This document shows, in pieces, positions 30,761-42,262 of a stretch of DNA of 64,000 nucleotides. The translations under genes and the position numbers were made by a program. Source of the stretch: Immersiella caudata (lineage: Eukaryota; Ascomycota; Sordariomycetes; Sordariales; Lasiosphaeriaceae); assembly GCA_030512335.1 (NCBI GenBank), contig JAULSU010000002.1, positions 4,092,001-4,156,000 on the forward strand, in the 5' to 3' direction. Within the stretch, counting starts at the first letter, position 1. Every line of letters begins with the position of its first letter. The notes under the pieces were generated by a model. The model saw nothing but the letters and a program-made list of their open reading frames with translations. It had not been told where the DNA came from and did not search any database.

Positions 30761-31716
30761 TGCCCCACGCTGCCCTCCGTCTCCTCGACACCGACAATTC
30801 CTACTGTAGCCGAGCTGAGCGAGCCCCGGCGCGTCGGCTTTGACACATGCGAGCAGCGCTACCGCGGGAGGCCTCGTCTGAAGTATGTGGGGCACTCGAT
30901 CCGAAGCGGTGGGAGAAGATAGGATGTGAAGACAACGCCGGCAGCGGGTTAGCTCATCCTCACAATTGAGATGACGGGGTACCGTGCAGCAGTTGGGGAT
31001 GGCCGCCCCGGGCCCCAAAGGATGGTTCGGCGGACTCAGGAAGGAGAAGGGCCTCAGTAGTTGTTCTACGATCGTTGACTCTCTATCAGGGCGTACTCAC
31101 CGAATCCATCCATCGCGTATCGCTTGCACGACACTGACAAGATCAACGGCCGGCCCCCGCACCTTCAACCACCCGCCCCCAATCGAAGGCTGCTGGATCT
31201 CGCAGACGCCACCTCATCTTGAGCTCGTCGAATGTAACAACCACTGGTAGCGACGAGGGTTTGGACGCGCCCTGCTTCATCAGGTTCGGTCTTCTCAAAC
31301 CCCGCCAGGGCCTGTTGAGTAACACGTTTCATCACTAGTATAACCACTACGCCATACAGGTCTTTTGTCAAATTCCGCCCATCGCTTCCAGCTCGCCTCG
31401 AGCGCCTCGAATCGCACCGTGATCTAATCGCTTCGAGGTGTCCAGAGGACAAACACGCGACGACTCGCCAAAGGGGTGGCCCTCCATTAGAAGCAAGGGC
31501 ACCCGCGGGTGTTAGCCAAGCGCCACCACACGCGGAAGACTGCCGAGGAAGAGGCGCCGCCCTAACCAGCAAAAAGCCCTGGAACGCGGTGCCTGGCGCG
31601 CCGTGAACACCGTCATGGTCGGGCAATGCAGGAGCACGTCCTCTCGCCGAGCGGCTGTTTGAGCGCCTGCTCTGCAGGCCTGCGAGATGCTCTGTCTTCG
31701 ATGACCTGACGACTGC

Positions 31717-34700
31717 TTATCCCTGGGTGTCGCTGGCTGCATCTTCCACACTGGTATACTTGCCGTTCTTTGCCACAAGCTCGTCCCCGTTTTTCTCAAA
31801 CTCGCTGAGATCCGTAACCGGGCGTGCACGGTCCGTGACTGTGAGGCTAGACTTGAAGTTACTAACGTCGGTGATCATGATCTGCGAGGTACTGTTTGAC
31901 GGCGGTGGTTGAGCGTCCTTTTCTCCCTCATCTCTCTTAGCTTAAGCGGTGAAGTGAATCACGAGCTTAGCCCGCCGGGGAGAAGCCGGATGGACTGATT
32001 GACTGAAAAACTCGATCATGTCCACCTTAGTAAGTGACTCGATGTCCGCGACGTCACGTTTCGCTAAGCCCAGTCAGCGGGCGAGCACAATAGGTGCTCA
32101 TCGCTACTTACCGGCTCCGAAGTCGTAGTATCCGCTGTGGATCTGCCGCCAATGTCTCGCCGTCTCCTCTTTGAGGTCTTTGGGCTTCTCCAGCCGTTTT
32201 ACAATCGAGCTGCACTTGTTATTCTCAAAGTCGGTTTCGCTCATATCCTGGATAGTCTTAAAAAGCGTCTCCAGGAATAACTCGATCCTCGTCTCCAGGT
32301 AAGGCGCTGTTTTCTCGCTTTGAATAAGAAAGTTAAAGCCACAGGTCGTTTCGCTGTCTTTGACACCAAAGAAGACAACATACCCCAGCTGCTCTTCAGT
32401 TCGCAGCTAGTAGAAGAAAGGCTCTTCCGCGATCTGACCAAGGAGCAACACCTTAGCCCGGACATTACCGTCTCCCTTCTTTCCAAGGTAAAGCCAGTAA
32501 TTAATGCAGTGGTTGACGTTTGCCTTATCCTTTAGCGTTTTCTTCCAGACGTAATTAGATCCCGGCGGAAAGATAAGCGAGCGCTAGATCGGCCATTGCT
32601 CGCGCCGCAGAGCTCTTAGCCTGAACGCGTCCTTAATCAGGTCTGTCAATTTGAGAGCATCCTCTTTGTAGAGGTTACCATACACATAGAGCTCCACCAT
32701 ACACAGCTGGCCAAGGAGTCCTTTGTAAAAGAAACGGACAGCTTCGGCCATAATCGTGGGTAACTCAGCCGCAAGCTCTTCTGCCACATAGTGATGCTCC
32801 ACAGCCAGCCGGATCAAGTAATAGTGGATCCGTTCCCATGGTGGCTAAAGCTCACAGTTCTGGTAACCACGGGTAAGCCGTTCTTTAATGGTAGCAAACC
32901 GATCATCCCGAATTTCCAGGTTACGCATCGTGATAAGCACCTTCTCTAACAACACGACTAGCTTGTCGTAGTAGCCTGATACCTCAATTAAAAGGCCCTG
33001 CGAGTCCGGAGACACATCGTACTAAAGACCCGCGAGTGACGCATCGTACGAGTACTCTTCGAGGGCATCCCGCACTAGATCAGTGCATATCATAGCCATA
33101 ACGTAGTTTCGTGCCGATGTGAAGATGATAGGGCTCTTACAGCTGACTCTGAGATTCGCCTTCGGAACCCAGAAGGTATCATCTTTCTTATACCATGCAC
33201 GGACGAATCCATCGTTGCGGATAATGCGCGGTGCCGCAGCAGGCTCTTTCACCTCCTTCTTCTCGACCTGAAGCTCAGTCGTCGGGATGAACTGATTTTT
33301 ATGTGGAAGATGCAACTCGGGGATGCGATCGCCAGCAGCACTAGTGGCAGCCTTTTGGATCTCGGCCATAGAAGGGGGCGGAATCGGTTGCAGCGTGTAT
33401 TCTGTCCCATACCACTTCTCTTTCCCTTCCCACCTGGGAATTTCTTTGGAGACGATGGTAAGCCGGAAGTTATCTGGCCGCAGATACCCAAGGGCCTCTT
33501 TGATAAGCCTGGCGTCAAACTTCCGTAGCCTTTGGGTCCCACTCAGGAGCCATTTACGTGGGAGCGGTCGCTGCATGATAGCACTGGTCTGTGAGGTGAA
33601 CGGTGACGTATTTTCTTTGAACTTGAAGTCCATGTCGGTCATGTACTTTAGTTCGTTGAAGATCCACTGCTGTGGCCCTGCTTCACGGAGAAGCGCGATG
33701 TACTGGAACACAACTTTGACCACTTCTGTGTAATTTTTGAGGCCCTGGGTTAGTAGTTAGCAAACCGCTATTTAATTTAATCTCGGGTTTATGGGTTGAA
33801 TACCTCTTCAGTCAAGCGGATTGTGACCCGGAAGAGTCCGGGCGAGCCGGGGCAAACAGCGCACGCCCCAGCAAGCAGGCTGTTGGCCCAGCCCTGGCCC
33901 TTAATATAAGCCATGATGCTCCCAGGCCCCTCGTGCCCGATCAGATGATCCAGATACCTGCTTGGCTGCGCCTCGAAGAGCTCGTCCTCGTCGAGGAACG
34001 GGAAGGTAATGCTCACCTCTCGGAAATCCATAACCGGTTTCGCAAAGCACTGAACGCCGAGGAATTCCTTTGGTAGAGGTATCTGGTCTGGCCAGCGGTT
34101 TTGTAGAAGGTTCTTGTTCTTAATGCCAGAGAAATACTCGCACACCCATGACTCTAGCACGTCCAGCGGCTCCCGGCCAAGTACGCAGAGCTTCATCAGG
34201 TTGGCGGAGTAGTTCTCTTCGTAGAACTCGATGAACTTGTCCCTGACGTTGATGCCACGAGCCTCGGGTTGGATCTTGAGAGTCTCTAGGTTACCGATCT
34301 CGAAGCGACCGTAGGGATGTTCCGGGTTTGACATGTATCTCTCGAGCTGTTTCAGTCGCCAATCGTCGCTCTGGAGGTTCTTTTTATACTCAGAGTCGAT
34401 AGCCCTCAGCTCACGATCCAGAGTGCTCGCGAGAAACAGGGGCTTGACGAAAAACTGGGCGAAGCGGTCCAATGCTCCACGTAAGGGGGAAGGTTTCTCA
34501 GCAGTTTGCTCCTCGTCGTTGCTGGGCTTCGCCGAGACTTCAAAGTAAAAGTTTGTTGAGGTTCCGGACGTGTATGCATTGGAAACCCCAGAGTGCGCCG
34601 CCAGGTATTGGCCATACTCATTTTCGGCAGGGTATTTCTCGGTGCCCATAAACAGAAGCTGTGAGGTCAAGGTGTCAGCAAACAGTGCTGAGACGGAAAG

Positions 34701-34998
34701 ACAGCCGGCACCAAGAAATACGCACATGCTCGACGGCATGGGCCATGCCCGGCATGTCGTCCTTGTCGCTGTGGGTGCCGACGGCCACATCCATGGCCGC
34801 GCTGGCCTTGTCGGCGTTGGGATCGTGCACTAGCATCACCTCGAGCGCGTTGCGCAGGCGGATGACAAGGTAGGTCCGGTGATCCAGCGACGACGTCTCC
34901 AGCTGGTCTGTGACAAGCTCGGCCACGGGAAATGCCCTCTCGCGCAGGGACATGCCGGGTCTAGGGCCGGGTGATGGAATGCGTTGCGGGGGCGCCAT
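31717..34998 (-). pseudogene. Insulysin/Ste23-type M16 metallopeptidase with five in-frame stops
   Basis: The exons are 34998-34726, 34658-33804, 33744-32112 and 32063-31717. Introns of 67, 59 and 48 nt all have good branch/acceptor sites and fit in phase. The frame is 1036 codons, full length for insulin-degrading enzyme/Ste23. The inverted zinc motif H87-x-x-E90-H91 is intact, as is the downstream RAIDSE ligand region; the second half, LRTEEQLGY motif and C-terminal domain are all recognisable. Five stops interrupt exons 3 and 4: TAG at 33022-33024, 32845-32847, 32584-32586 and 32407-32409, and TAA at 31942-31944. Each fits a CAG or CAA glutamine codon with one C-to-T change. No frameshift is seen. 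This could be a lightly RIP-mutated or recently decayed copy. Ste23-type enzymes process mating pheromone in yeast. Confidence 0.85.
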
Positions 34999-36584
34999 GG
35001 CTGAGGGGCAGAGAGACGTGGGTGAAATCGGTACGGCAAGTATCTCTATAAGGTATGCTCAAGATTGGCGAACGCTGCTCAGGATCTGGTAAGTGGCAGA
35101 CCTCTTATATACCGTACTGCGCCGGGCCGGAGAAGCAAGCTGGACACGTAGCCAACCGCAGGGCCACTATAGCCTTGTTCGGTGTCGAGATACCCACTGA
35201 GGTTAGGCTTGTGGAAGCTGACCTCCGTAGCCTGGTGTTGACCGACAGAATGCCTTGCGCCGAGCTCTTCAACCGACGGCCTTGCTTGGCGGCTGGAGCC
35301 CGAGATGTAGCCGGTGCGAGATTGAGGTTTGGGGTCCTTAGGGGCAAGTAAATAAAGGGTCTGCAGCCTGGAGCCCGCCCCCGGCGGGTTGTCCGCCTTT
35401 CTAGCCATGCCACGCCCCGATATGAAAAGCAAGCGACCTCCCCGCTCGGGCTGCGCCATTCTCTCCGGTATGGCTGTGGCAGATTTCCTCTGTAAAGGGT
35501 TAGAAGACAGAAATAGTTACACGGATATATTAGAACTTACTGTGCCTGGCAACCAGCTTCGTCTCCTCGTGCATTGTGGGGTTTTGATATGCGCTGGTGT
35601 AATGGTTGACGGATCGAAGCGGGATCAAGGGCTGGAGGAAACAGCGGCGCCGATCGACCGCAGCAGCGACACGCTTCTCCGTCCCATGCTGGGTAGCGCG
35701 CCCACAACGCGACAGCTTCTATTTCCTCAGGCAGTAAGGGGCAAGGAGGCTGGGCCTGGCACGGATACCCGCCCTACAGGCCAAGATACCCCGCAGATAA
35801 GGCTCCCAGCGGTGTGATGCGCCCCCGGGTCTCGCAGGCGTCCATCAGCGAGCATGCCCAGTAGTGTTTTTACACAGCTTTTTCCCAGGCGTTGCGTCCA
35901 TACCCAAGGGTGGCCGGCAGGCAGTCAAGCATCTGAGCCTCAACTGAAGGAACGTGCAAACAAACGTGCCATTAGGAGAATCGGCGCGCCACTGTATCTG
36001 CAAGCTACCCAATTCCCTCATCCCGACGGGTCGCGGACAGCGATCCCGCAGCTGGAAGGTCACCAAGATCGATACCTCACTTAGCTTGATGTCAAACTCC
36101 GGACTCACGCTAAAAATGTGTCTTGCTGTCGTACCGCAGCCACTTGTCCTCCCGTGCAACGAGACGCCCAAGATCCAGCACCCGGATCTTCCGCTCCTCT
36201 GCCATGGAAGCGACTTCCAAGACAAGTACTGTATGAACGTATGAGAGGATGTTGGGATCCTCATGGCGCCGGAAGATCACATCGTGTGTACGAATTGAGG
36301 GCGACTGCGCCGTCGCGGGCTTTCCGAGGCTGGTAGCTCATTCCGGGGAGTTCCGCCGAGGAAAAAAGATCATGATCACAGAAAGAGGGGGCAGCGGCAG
36401 GCAAACTTGTGTTCAACTGTGATGACATACATCTATGCGCTGTTGCACCTTGAGGCGACTTCCCGGTCACAAGTTTTTAAAACCACACCCCCTCCATCGT
36501 CACCGCTCGGGCATCATGGGCTCTGGGTAGTGCATGTTTGGGTTGACATGTATGGGCGGAGGGAAGGAACACTTGCGGAATGCT
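34999..36584. other. No supportable gene
   Basis: A 142-aa plus frame (35389-35817) and overlapping frames at 35845-36264 lack domains or consistent intron structure. The first few hundred bases should hold the M16 gene promoter. Confidence 0.4.
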
Positions 36585-37460
36585 AGTCCTACTGGGTGCT
36601 AGCGGAGCACGCGGAGCTAGTAACCTGGATTCACGCGGAGCTAGTCCTAAACTGGGCGCCCGCGGAGCTAATCCTAACCTGGATTCACGCGGAGCTAGTC
36701 CTAAACTGGGTACCCGCGGAGCTAATCCTAACCTGGATTCACGCGGAGCTAGTCCTAAACTGGGTGCCCGCGGAGCTAATCCTAACCTGGATTCACGCGG
36801 AGCTAGTCCTAAACTGGGTGCGCGTGGAGACCTGATGCATGGGGGTGAAAATAAATCTGCGCTCCTTACCCAGCCTCAGGCTCCACTCTTGACGTTGCCC
36901 AATCTGCCCGGAAGTGTGGACGCCAACTCGGACTTCCCTCAATGAGCTGCCAACCTCCATCTTGTGCACTTCGCTAATAATCGCAGTGTGACGGCGGGCC
37001 GGGCAGCATTGCGGAGGACTGTACTGGCAAAGACGAAGCTCGCGTGAAAATTCGGTGGCGCCCGCCGGAAAGTCGTTCTCCTAGTTTTTCAACGTCCTGC
37101 GAATGAGTTCAGTGGGCACGTCCTGCAGAGCAAACAAACCCAAATCTGTGTTTATTTCGGGAGGCCAGCCAAGAGGGCCTGGGTGTCCAGCTGAGTGAAC
37201 ACCAGGCGATCTATCCCGCGCAAACAATTGCGGCCTCAGCACGTCTCCTAGCGCTCTGCAGAACGCACTCCAAAACTTCTCACCTGTCGTTAACATCCAA
37301 CACATCGCGTCAGGAAATGCTCCCCACATCAGTGTCATTAGGTACGCGCCGGTCGATAACGACTCACAATAGGGGGAGATTGTCTCCACGAGATGCGATG
37401 GAGACGGTGTCAGTACATTGCTCTTGCCTCGTTTTAATCTGCCATTTTGGGTCATTTCAG
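36490..37460. repeat. Dispersed repeat, copy 1
   Basis: Shares GGGCATCATGGGCT..GGGTAGTG, the GGTGAAAATAAATCTGC segment, the CTGCCCGGAAG segment and the CAGGCGATC.ATCCCGCGCAA segment, in the same order, with 43780-44300. A minus frame of 124 aa (37081-37455) is not convincing. Confidence 0.65.
36600..36830. repeat. 54-bp tandem repeat, open in frame
   Basis: Four units of 54 bp (two 27-bp halves) encode an 18-residue repeat of type DSRGASPKL/GARGANPNL in a 121-aa plus frame (36580-36945). Units are nearly identical. The flanks and a single decayed unit recur at 43780-44050. Whether the frame is a gene is unclear. Confidence 0.8.
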
Positions 37461-38167
37461 CGTCTGAATGCTTACCGCCATTTCCTGCTTATCAGCGGTG
37501 TCACTGCCCCTTTTACCAGTGCGGCTCCAGGAGCGACGGGGCAAAAAATGGTTGGGGGAAAAGGCAGGGCGGGCTGACGACCTGTCGTGCGGCCCCTATC
37601 CGCGATTTCTTTGCTGTTGAAAACACGAGCCGACCCACATCGTCTCTCTCACATTCCCGATGACCGACGTGGAGTAAGAGACCATACCCGCCTTTGTCTT
37701 GAGCCGAAGAGCCAACGGTTGATGGCGGACCGGCCCGCAAATGGGGCGGTTTAGGGTGAGCTAGCGGCGGCGGCGCACGGCCATCCAACGGCAGCCTTGC
37801 CCGGATCCGAACAGTATCGACGCCTGGACGCCCGAACGATGCATGATTCCCTTGCATCCCCATGCGGCACAGCACATCTGTGCATGGCGTATCGCCGGTG
37901 GTTGCCTGTTGCCTCTGCATCAAGTGTCCGTTCCAGGCCCGGGTCAAGGACGGTGAGCGGTGATGTCCCCGCATCCGCGATAACCCGGTGTATGGGGTGT
38001 TGCTAGCGGTAACATCGAGGTCCAAGACCGGATTCGGTGGGGGGTATAAGAAGGTCGGCCACTCGCTGCTTGAGGTAGCACTAGGCAGCACCTGTCACAT
38101 GGCAATCACCAACCTTGCCCGCTGAAGTGCTCACCGACACCTTTTCTCCTGGGCACCGGCACGTTTC
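37461..38167. other. No supportable gene
   Basis: Overlapping frames on both strands, none with domain or intron evidence. Upstream region of the 351-aa gene. Confidence 0.4.
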
Positions 38168-39223
38168 ATGTCCAACCGTAACGGAAATCTCGGTAGGCGT
38201 GCCGCGCTTACAGAGAGCACCATCCAAAGGTTTTTTGGCTCAGGAAGCCTCGAGTTCGAAGCGTTTGCAAGACACAGCATGATTGTAGCACCACCCACTC
38301 CGACCGAAGATGTCTCTGGCGACAAACCGCACACCACGAGCAGCACCGTTGTGACATCATCCGCTTCGCGGTGTAAGAGGTGCCGGAGGACGAGTTTGGA
38401 GCCTCCTCCCGCACCAATGAAGGAGAGCTTTCCTCGTGGGGCGTTTGAGGTGTTCGCCGGAACGGATCTTGCCCCAGACGATACGGACAGAGACTACGAT
38501 GGAGATCTTGCAAGCGCTCTTGGAGAGCTAGGGTTGGACGACAAGCGCAGAGATACACCAGCCTGGGAGAACGGCGATGATGATCCAACATCTCAGGCCC
38601 CTCTTATCCCCCTTCCGAAGGGCGGTTTCTGGCAGAAAAACCTCGAGCCTCCGCCATTTTCAGCGCACAAAACAACTCTTGTCATCAACACGCAGTTTGG
38701 AACGGCGATCTGCGTGTTTGAAGAAAAATTCAACATGGATATCACCTGCAGCTTTCCAGTAAGCCGCCACATGGAAGGTGTCTCAAAAGAAACTCCCTCC
38801 AATATGCGATTCCATTCGTCCCTGTCTTCTGAAGACGTGCTCATCCGGAACATGGAAGCGGACCCCGGACTTCAGGTTTGCTTTGGGACTGGCAAATATG
38901 CCGAAAGAGTGGAGACTCAAGAAGTTGGCCAGAATGGGGAGCCGATAGTCACCAAACATATTCTCCCGGTAACCTATGATGAATCCTTGTATTTCATCTT
39001 CAAAACTATCACTTCAAGTTTGATACCTGCGGCTGGCGCGGTGGAATATTTTGCGGAGGTTGTGCGGCAGTTATACCTCGAGAAATTGGAGGCTCAGGAG
39101 AAGGAGGTGGATTCTGGCATAGAAATCAAGATCACGGAACAAGAAGTGTTCGAGAGGGCCCGCCTGGTGGCCAGCGGTAGCGGCCACGTCATCTCCCCTC
39201 ATCAGGTTGTTTTCACACGATAA
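38168..39223 (+). CDS. Unknown 351-aa protein
   Basis: An intact single-exon frame, unlike the decayed sequence around it. The N-terminal 130 residues are polar and include CKRCRR and an acidic stretch. From about residue 150 the sequence looks folded: KTTLVINTQFGTAICVFEEKFNMDITCSFPVSR-like beta-rich segments, then YFIFKTITSSLIPAAGAVEYF and an amphipathic helix near the C-terminus. No family is recognised. Normal codon use and the absence of stops argue for a functional or recently acquired gene. Confidence 0.65.
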   Translation: MSNRNGNLGRRAALTESTIQRFFGSGSLEFEAFARHSMIVAPPTPTEDVSGDKPHTTSSTVVTSSASRCKRCRRTSLEPPPAPMKESFPRGAFEVFAGTDLAPDDTDRDYDGDLASALGELGLDDKRRDTPAWENGDDDPTSQAPLIPLPKGGFWQKNLEPPPFSAHKTTLVINTQFGTAICVFEEKFNMDITCSFPVSRHMEGVSKETPSNMRFHSSLSSEDVLIRNMEADPGLQVCFGTGKYAERVETQEVGQNGEPIVTKHILPVTYDESLYFIFKTITSSLIPAAGAVEYFAEVVRQLYLEKLEAQEKEVDSGIEIKITEQEVFERARLVASGSGHVISPHQVVFTR

Positions 39224-39339
39224 GGACTTGACCGCCTGGTCGGTTAGTAGTGGAAGGTACTTGACAACTGGGTAGCTTTCAGGCTCACGCTGCTGGGCAG
39301 GTTCGTGCAGCGCTCCGGTTCGGTCGGCTAGCCCCCCGA

Positions 39340-41570
39340 CGCGGGGGTATTACTCAACGCCAGAGGGTGGCCAGCAGTAATTTTGTCTCTCCTATATAGT
39401 GTTTTTTGTTGGGTCTGGGCGGGCATCTGAGATGTGATAACAGTATTTCAGGGGTAAGTAAACAAAAAAACCCCAACCCTAAGCTCCCCTTCGCCACACC
39501 GCGCATTGGCTGCTTCACATAGACGCCAGTACAGCCATCATACCAAGCTGCGTCCATTCAACATGCAATATCCGTATTGGGAAATTTCCATTGCTGTTGA
39601 AGGCTGACTACCTTCCCAAGACTGAGTTCTGTCTTTATGGCGGAATTTTCGTCATGATTGCCTGCTCGCTGTCAACGATTTCACTTCACAAACTGTATCA
39701 GAAATATATATATATATATATATATATATTGAAGGCGTTGGATTGGGGGGCTGTGGTTGAAGGCCTTGTCTCTCGTGTCCAGACCCAGTTCTTGTTCCTC
39801 GGGCTCTTCGGCCGGCTCATCCAGTCATGGCTGCAAGAACACAGTGCGGTTAGCACGCGCCGATCCCCTCCAAGTAGCAGAGAAACTCACCCTCGTCCTC
39901 GATATCGCTCTTCCAGCCGTCCGGGTCGTCGTCGGAATCGATATCAGCCCCCTGCTCGACACTGTCCGTCGAACTGCACAGGCTTCACTTGGAGAAGCGC
40001 TGTCCACTTCGAAGGGGTGCGTGTGCGGCGCGGAGCCAAGGCCGAGATTGATCGAGTGGACGATGATGGGCTTGCCGTTTGGGCCGCGGGCATCAATTAA
40101 GCCGGCATCACCGATTTCTTTTAACTAACGGCGCGTTTGGGCTTGGAGAATGGGAAGGAATCTAGTGGGACACCGGGCGGTGGGCGGACGGTTCAGGCGC
40201 CGATGGGCATGAGTTTGGGTCTCCATTACCGCAAGCCGGCCACCCCGGCCCGACAGGAAGATCACAGCGGACCACTCTCTTGGGCCGCGACATGATCAAA
40301 AGGCAATGACCTTCAGCCGAATGCAAAGTCACTTTTGGCGCGAAGGTAACTTCGTTCAACTACCCACACCCCTCCATCGTCACCAGGTGGGCCCACAAAC
40401 CCAAATGGCGATCTCCCAGAAGTTCCAGCATCAATCGAGCCCTCTCAGACATCCGTCGTGGGGAGCTGTCGGTAATGCTGCAGTGGAGAGACTGAAAAGT
40501 CGCCATCCGCCGCTCCCCGCCACCAATACGGTGTGGCTGTAAACGCCTAGATAGCTGTGCCATTGTTAATACAGGCGAGCCCTATGCGCGGAGGTCCTTG
40601 TTCGTGAGGATGGCCCGCAATCGCCGATCCAATTCGAAATGTTCAACTCTCTGGCCTAGGGGATTTTGGCTGGAAATTGCAGTGAAGGTTGGGGGTTGGG
40701 ACGGCGTTGGAGCTCCACAAGTGCCCCGGAGACACCGTCCCCACCAGGCCGTTCCAGGATACTTCACTATAGAGCCACCCCTCGAGAGAAGCTCTAGCGC
40801 CGAGTCCCAGCCGCCCTGCAGGTCACCCACCCCATCAACTCCCATTACTCAGCCGTCCTTCGCGATGGCTTTCCTTCTTCGATGCTTGATGGATGGTTAG
40901 CATGGGATGTGTCTCAGACTACTGACCCGCAGATTGAAAGCGAACTTGCTTCTGCCGCGGGGTCAAGATATAACCTGCGTGCCACCCCAGGTTCGGTTCC
41001 CGCAGAATAACTCAGAACGACCACCGCAGCGGGCATCATCATCATCGAAACGGCAGTATGTGCGATTATACGCAGGTGACTACCCTGACGCTGTTGGCTA
41101 GCCGGAACTGACAGAGACAGCGCGAATATTCCTGCGGACATTTTCGCTGGATTGCCAGTAGATGGTGTAAGGACTACACACTTACGCACAAACGCTGCCA
41201 GCCTAATGTGACCCATTTCGAATACCGGTCAGTGCAAAGTTCCTTTCGCTAATATCTTACTGACTGGAAGCAGAGCTGAGGAACTGTGTGGAGAGTGCAA
41301 ACCAAAGACCTATCCGCCATGGGAGAACATGATCAAGAGGTCGAACAAGCAGCAAACCTACAGTTGCTGAGACGCATTCCGGGGTTGGTCGCTGCCCGTG
41401 GCTGAAAAGGGAAAGAGCAGGGGGACTGCTGATTATCTATTTCGAATGAAGTGGCTGTAATCCTTGCTCGAGTCCATGCTTCCCCAGACGTGCGAGAGTC
41501 CCCTGGTGCATTAGTTCTGTGCAGTGGCGTCGATTTGCTAGGGTGCTGAACCGCGGGCGGAAACCAGGCC
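39340..41570. repeat. Long dispersed repeat, copy A
   Basis: Segments recur in the same order at 48460-49260: a GTTTCAGGGGTAAGTAAACAAAAAACCC step with CCCTAA-like DNA; then a 250-bp block starting at a CAGCCGAATGCAA..GTCACTTTTGGCGCGA word; then GGAGGTCCTTGTTCGTGAG; then GAGAGTGCAAACCAAAGACCTA. Copy A contains extra sequence (39600-40290), including an (AT)n run and the PFGPRAS-type remnant, so it is a composite. No intact frame. Confidence 0.75.
39704..39729. repeat. (AT)n microsatellite
   Basis: Pure alternating AT of about 26 bp within the repeat copy. Confidence 0.9.
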
Positions 41571-41897
41571 GCCTGAACCTCGGGTATTTCCGGCAATCGA
41601 TAAAGCTGCCCCTCGTCACGCAGATAAGTATTGCGACCCCGCCCCAGGACGCTCCAAAGCTCCCTTCCCCTCAATCCACTGCGAGCAAGTCTACGATGGT
41701 CAACTCCGCAAAAAAGGCCTCCGGGCAGGCCCGATGTCATCTGACAAAGCGGTTCCTCCCATCCACGTCGCAACCGAGTTAATCCGCCGCCGAAATGCTG
41801 AGGTCTGTCGCAATGCCCCGCCGTTGGGGATAGCGGGTCGCGCGCAAATCGCGCAATCGCTTCTTGGTATCTGACCCGTGAACACACAAAATACATA

Positions 41898-42262
41898 ATG
41901 AGCCGGGAAGATATCCGGAGTTGGAACGAGAGTCAGATTCTTGACGCGGTGAGGGAGGAAGTTGGGAGAGGCTTGGTAAGAACTCAGGTTCATAGATTCG
42001 AAGAAAGATGCTGAGTTCTTAGATCCCAGAAGTGAAAGAGGTGCTGGGTTTCTACATAGACGACAAGCCAAAAAACCATGTTGCGGTCATTGTGAATTTC
42101 GAGGGGCCGAGTGGAATTGTCGATGTGGGTGGAGAGTGGTTGACAACAGGCGAGAATGGATCAGAGCGTGGCACCCTTTTATATATTACCAGCAGTGCTT
42201 CTATTATCACACCGTCTAGCGGCAGACGCCCGGATGTTCGTTTCGTCCATCAGAAGTCTTAG
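41898..42262 (+). CDS. Small unknown protein, 105 aa, two exons
   Basis: Exon 41898-41975 and exon 42023-42262 are joined by a 47-nt intron (GTAAGA donor, GCTGAG branch, TTCTTAG acceptor), in phase. The protein starts with a polar helix (SWNESQILDAVREEVGRGL). The second exon has a beta-rich LGFYIDDKPKNHVAVIVNFEG segment and a polar tail. No family is recognised. Its stop overlaps the stop of the convergent Zn2Cys6 gene by four bases. It looks intact although decayed repeats surround it. Confidence 0.55.

Larger units (their letters stand above)
26950..31716. repeat. Mosaic of decayed GC-rich repeat copies
   Basis: No intact gene is seen in 4.7 kb. Short coding-like remnants recur elsewhere in the window. 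An LTTRxNSQ-type motif lies at about 27343 and again at 30714. A NILAFAxADxRM motif near 28880 recurs near 52125. An RRKPRVAxLL motif (minus, near 29010-29040) recurs near 50770-50800. A PFGPRASxKPAS motif (minus, near 29900) recurs on the plus strand near 40070. Orientation switches within the block show repeated rearrangement. All frames are short and interrupted. Confidence 0.7.

Noticed and set aside
26950..31716. Many 80-160 aa frames
   Set aside because: Overlapping on both strands, no introns or domains; only a few short repeated motifs look like real coding remains.
31717..34998. Glutamine recoding of TAG as the explanation for the M16 stops
   Set aside because: Other genes end normally at TAG, one of the stops is TAA, and RIP-type C-to-T change explains all five; kept only as an alternative.
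35845..36264. 139-aa minus frame
   Set aside because: No domain; an attempted spliced model needed an impossible 25-nt intron.
37513..38091. 192-aa minus frame
   Set aside because: Composition is Pro/Arg/His-rich without domains and it looks like a chance frame in GC-rich DNA.
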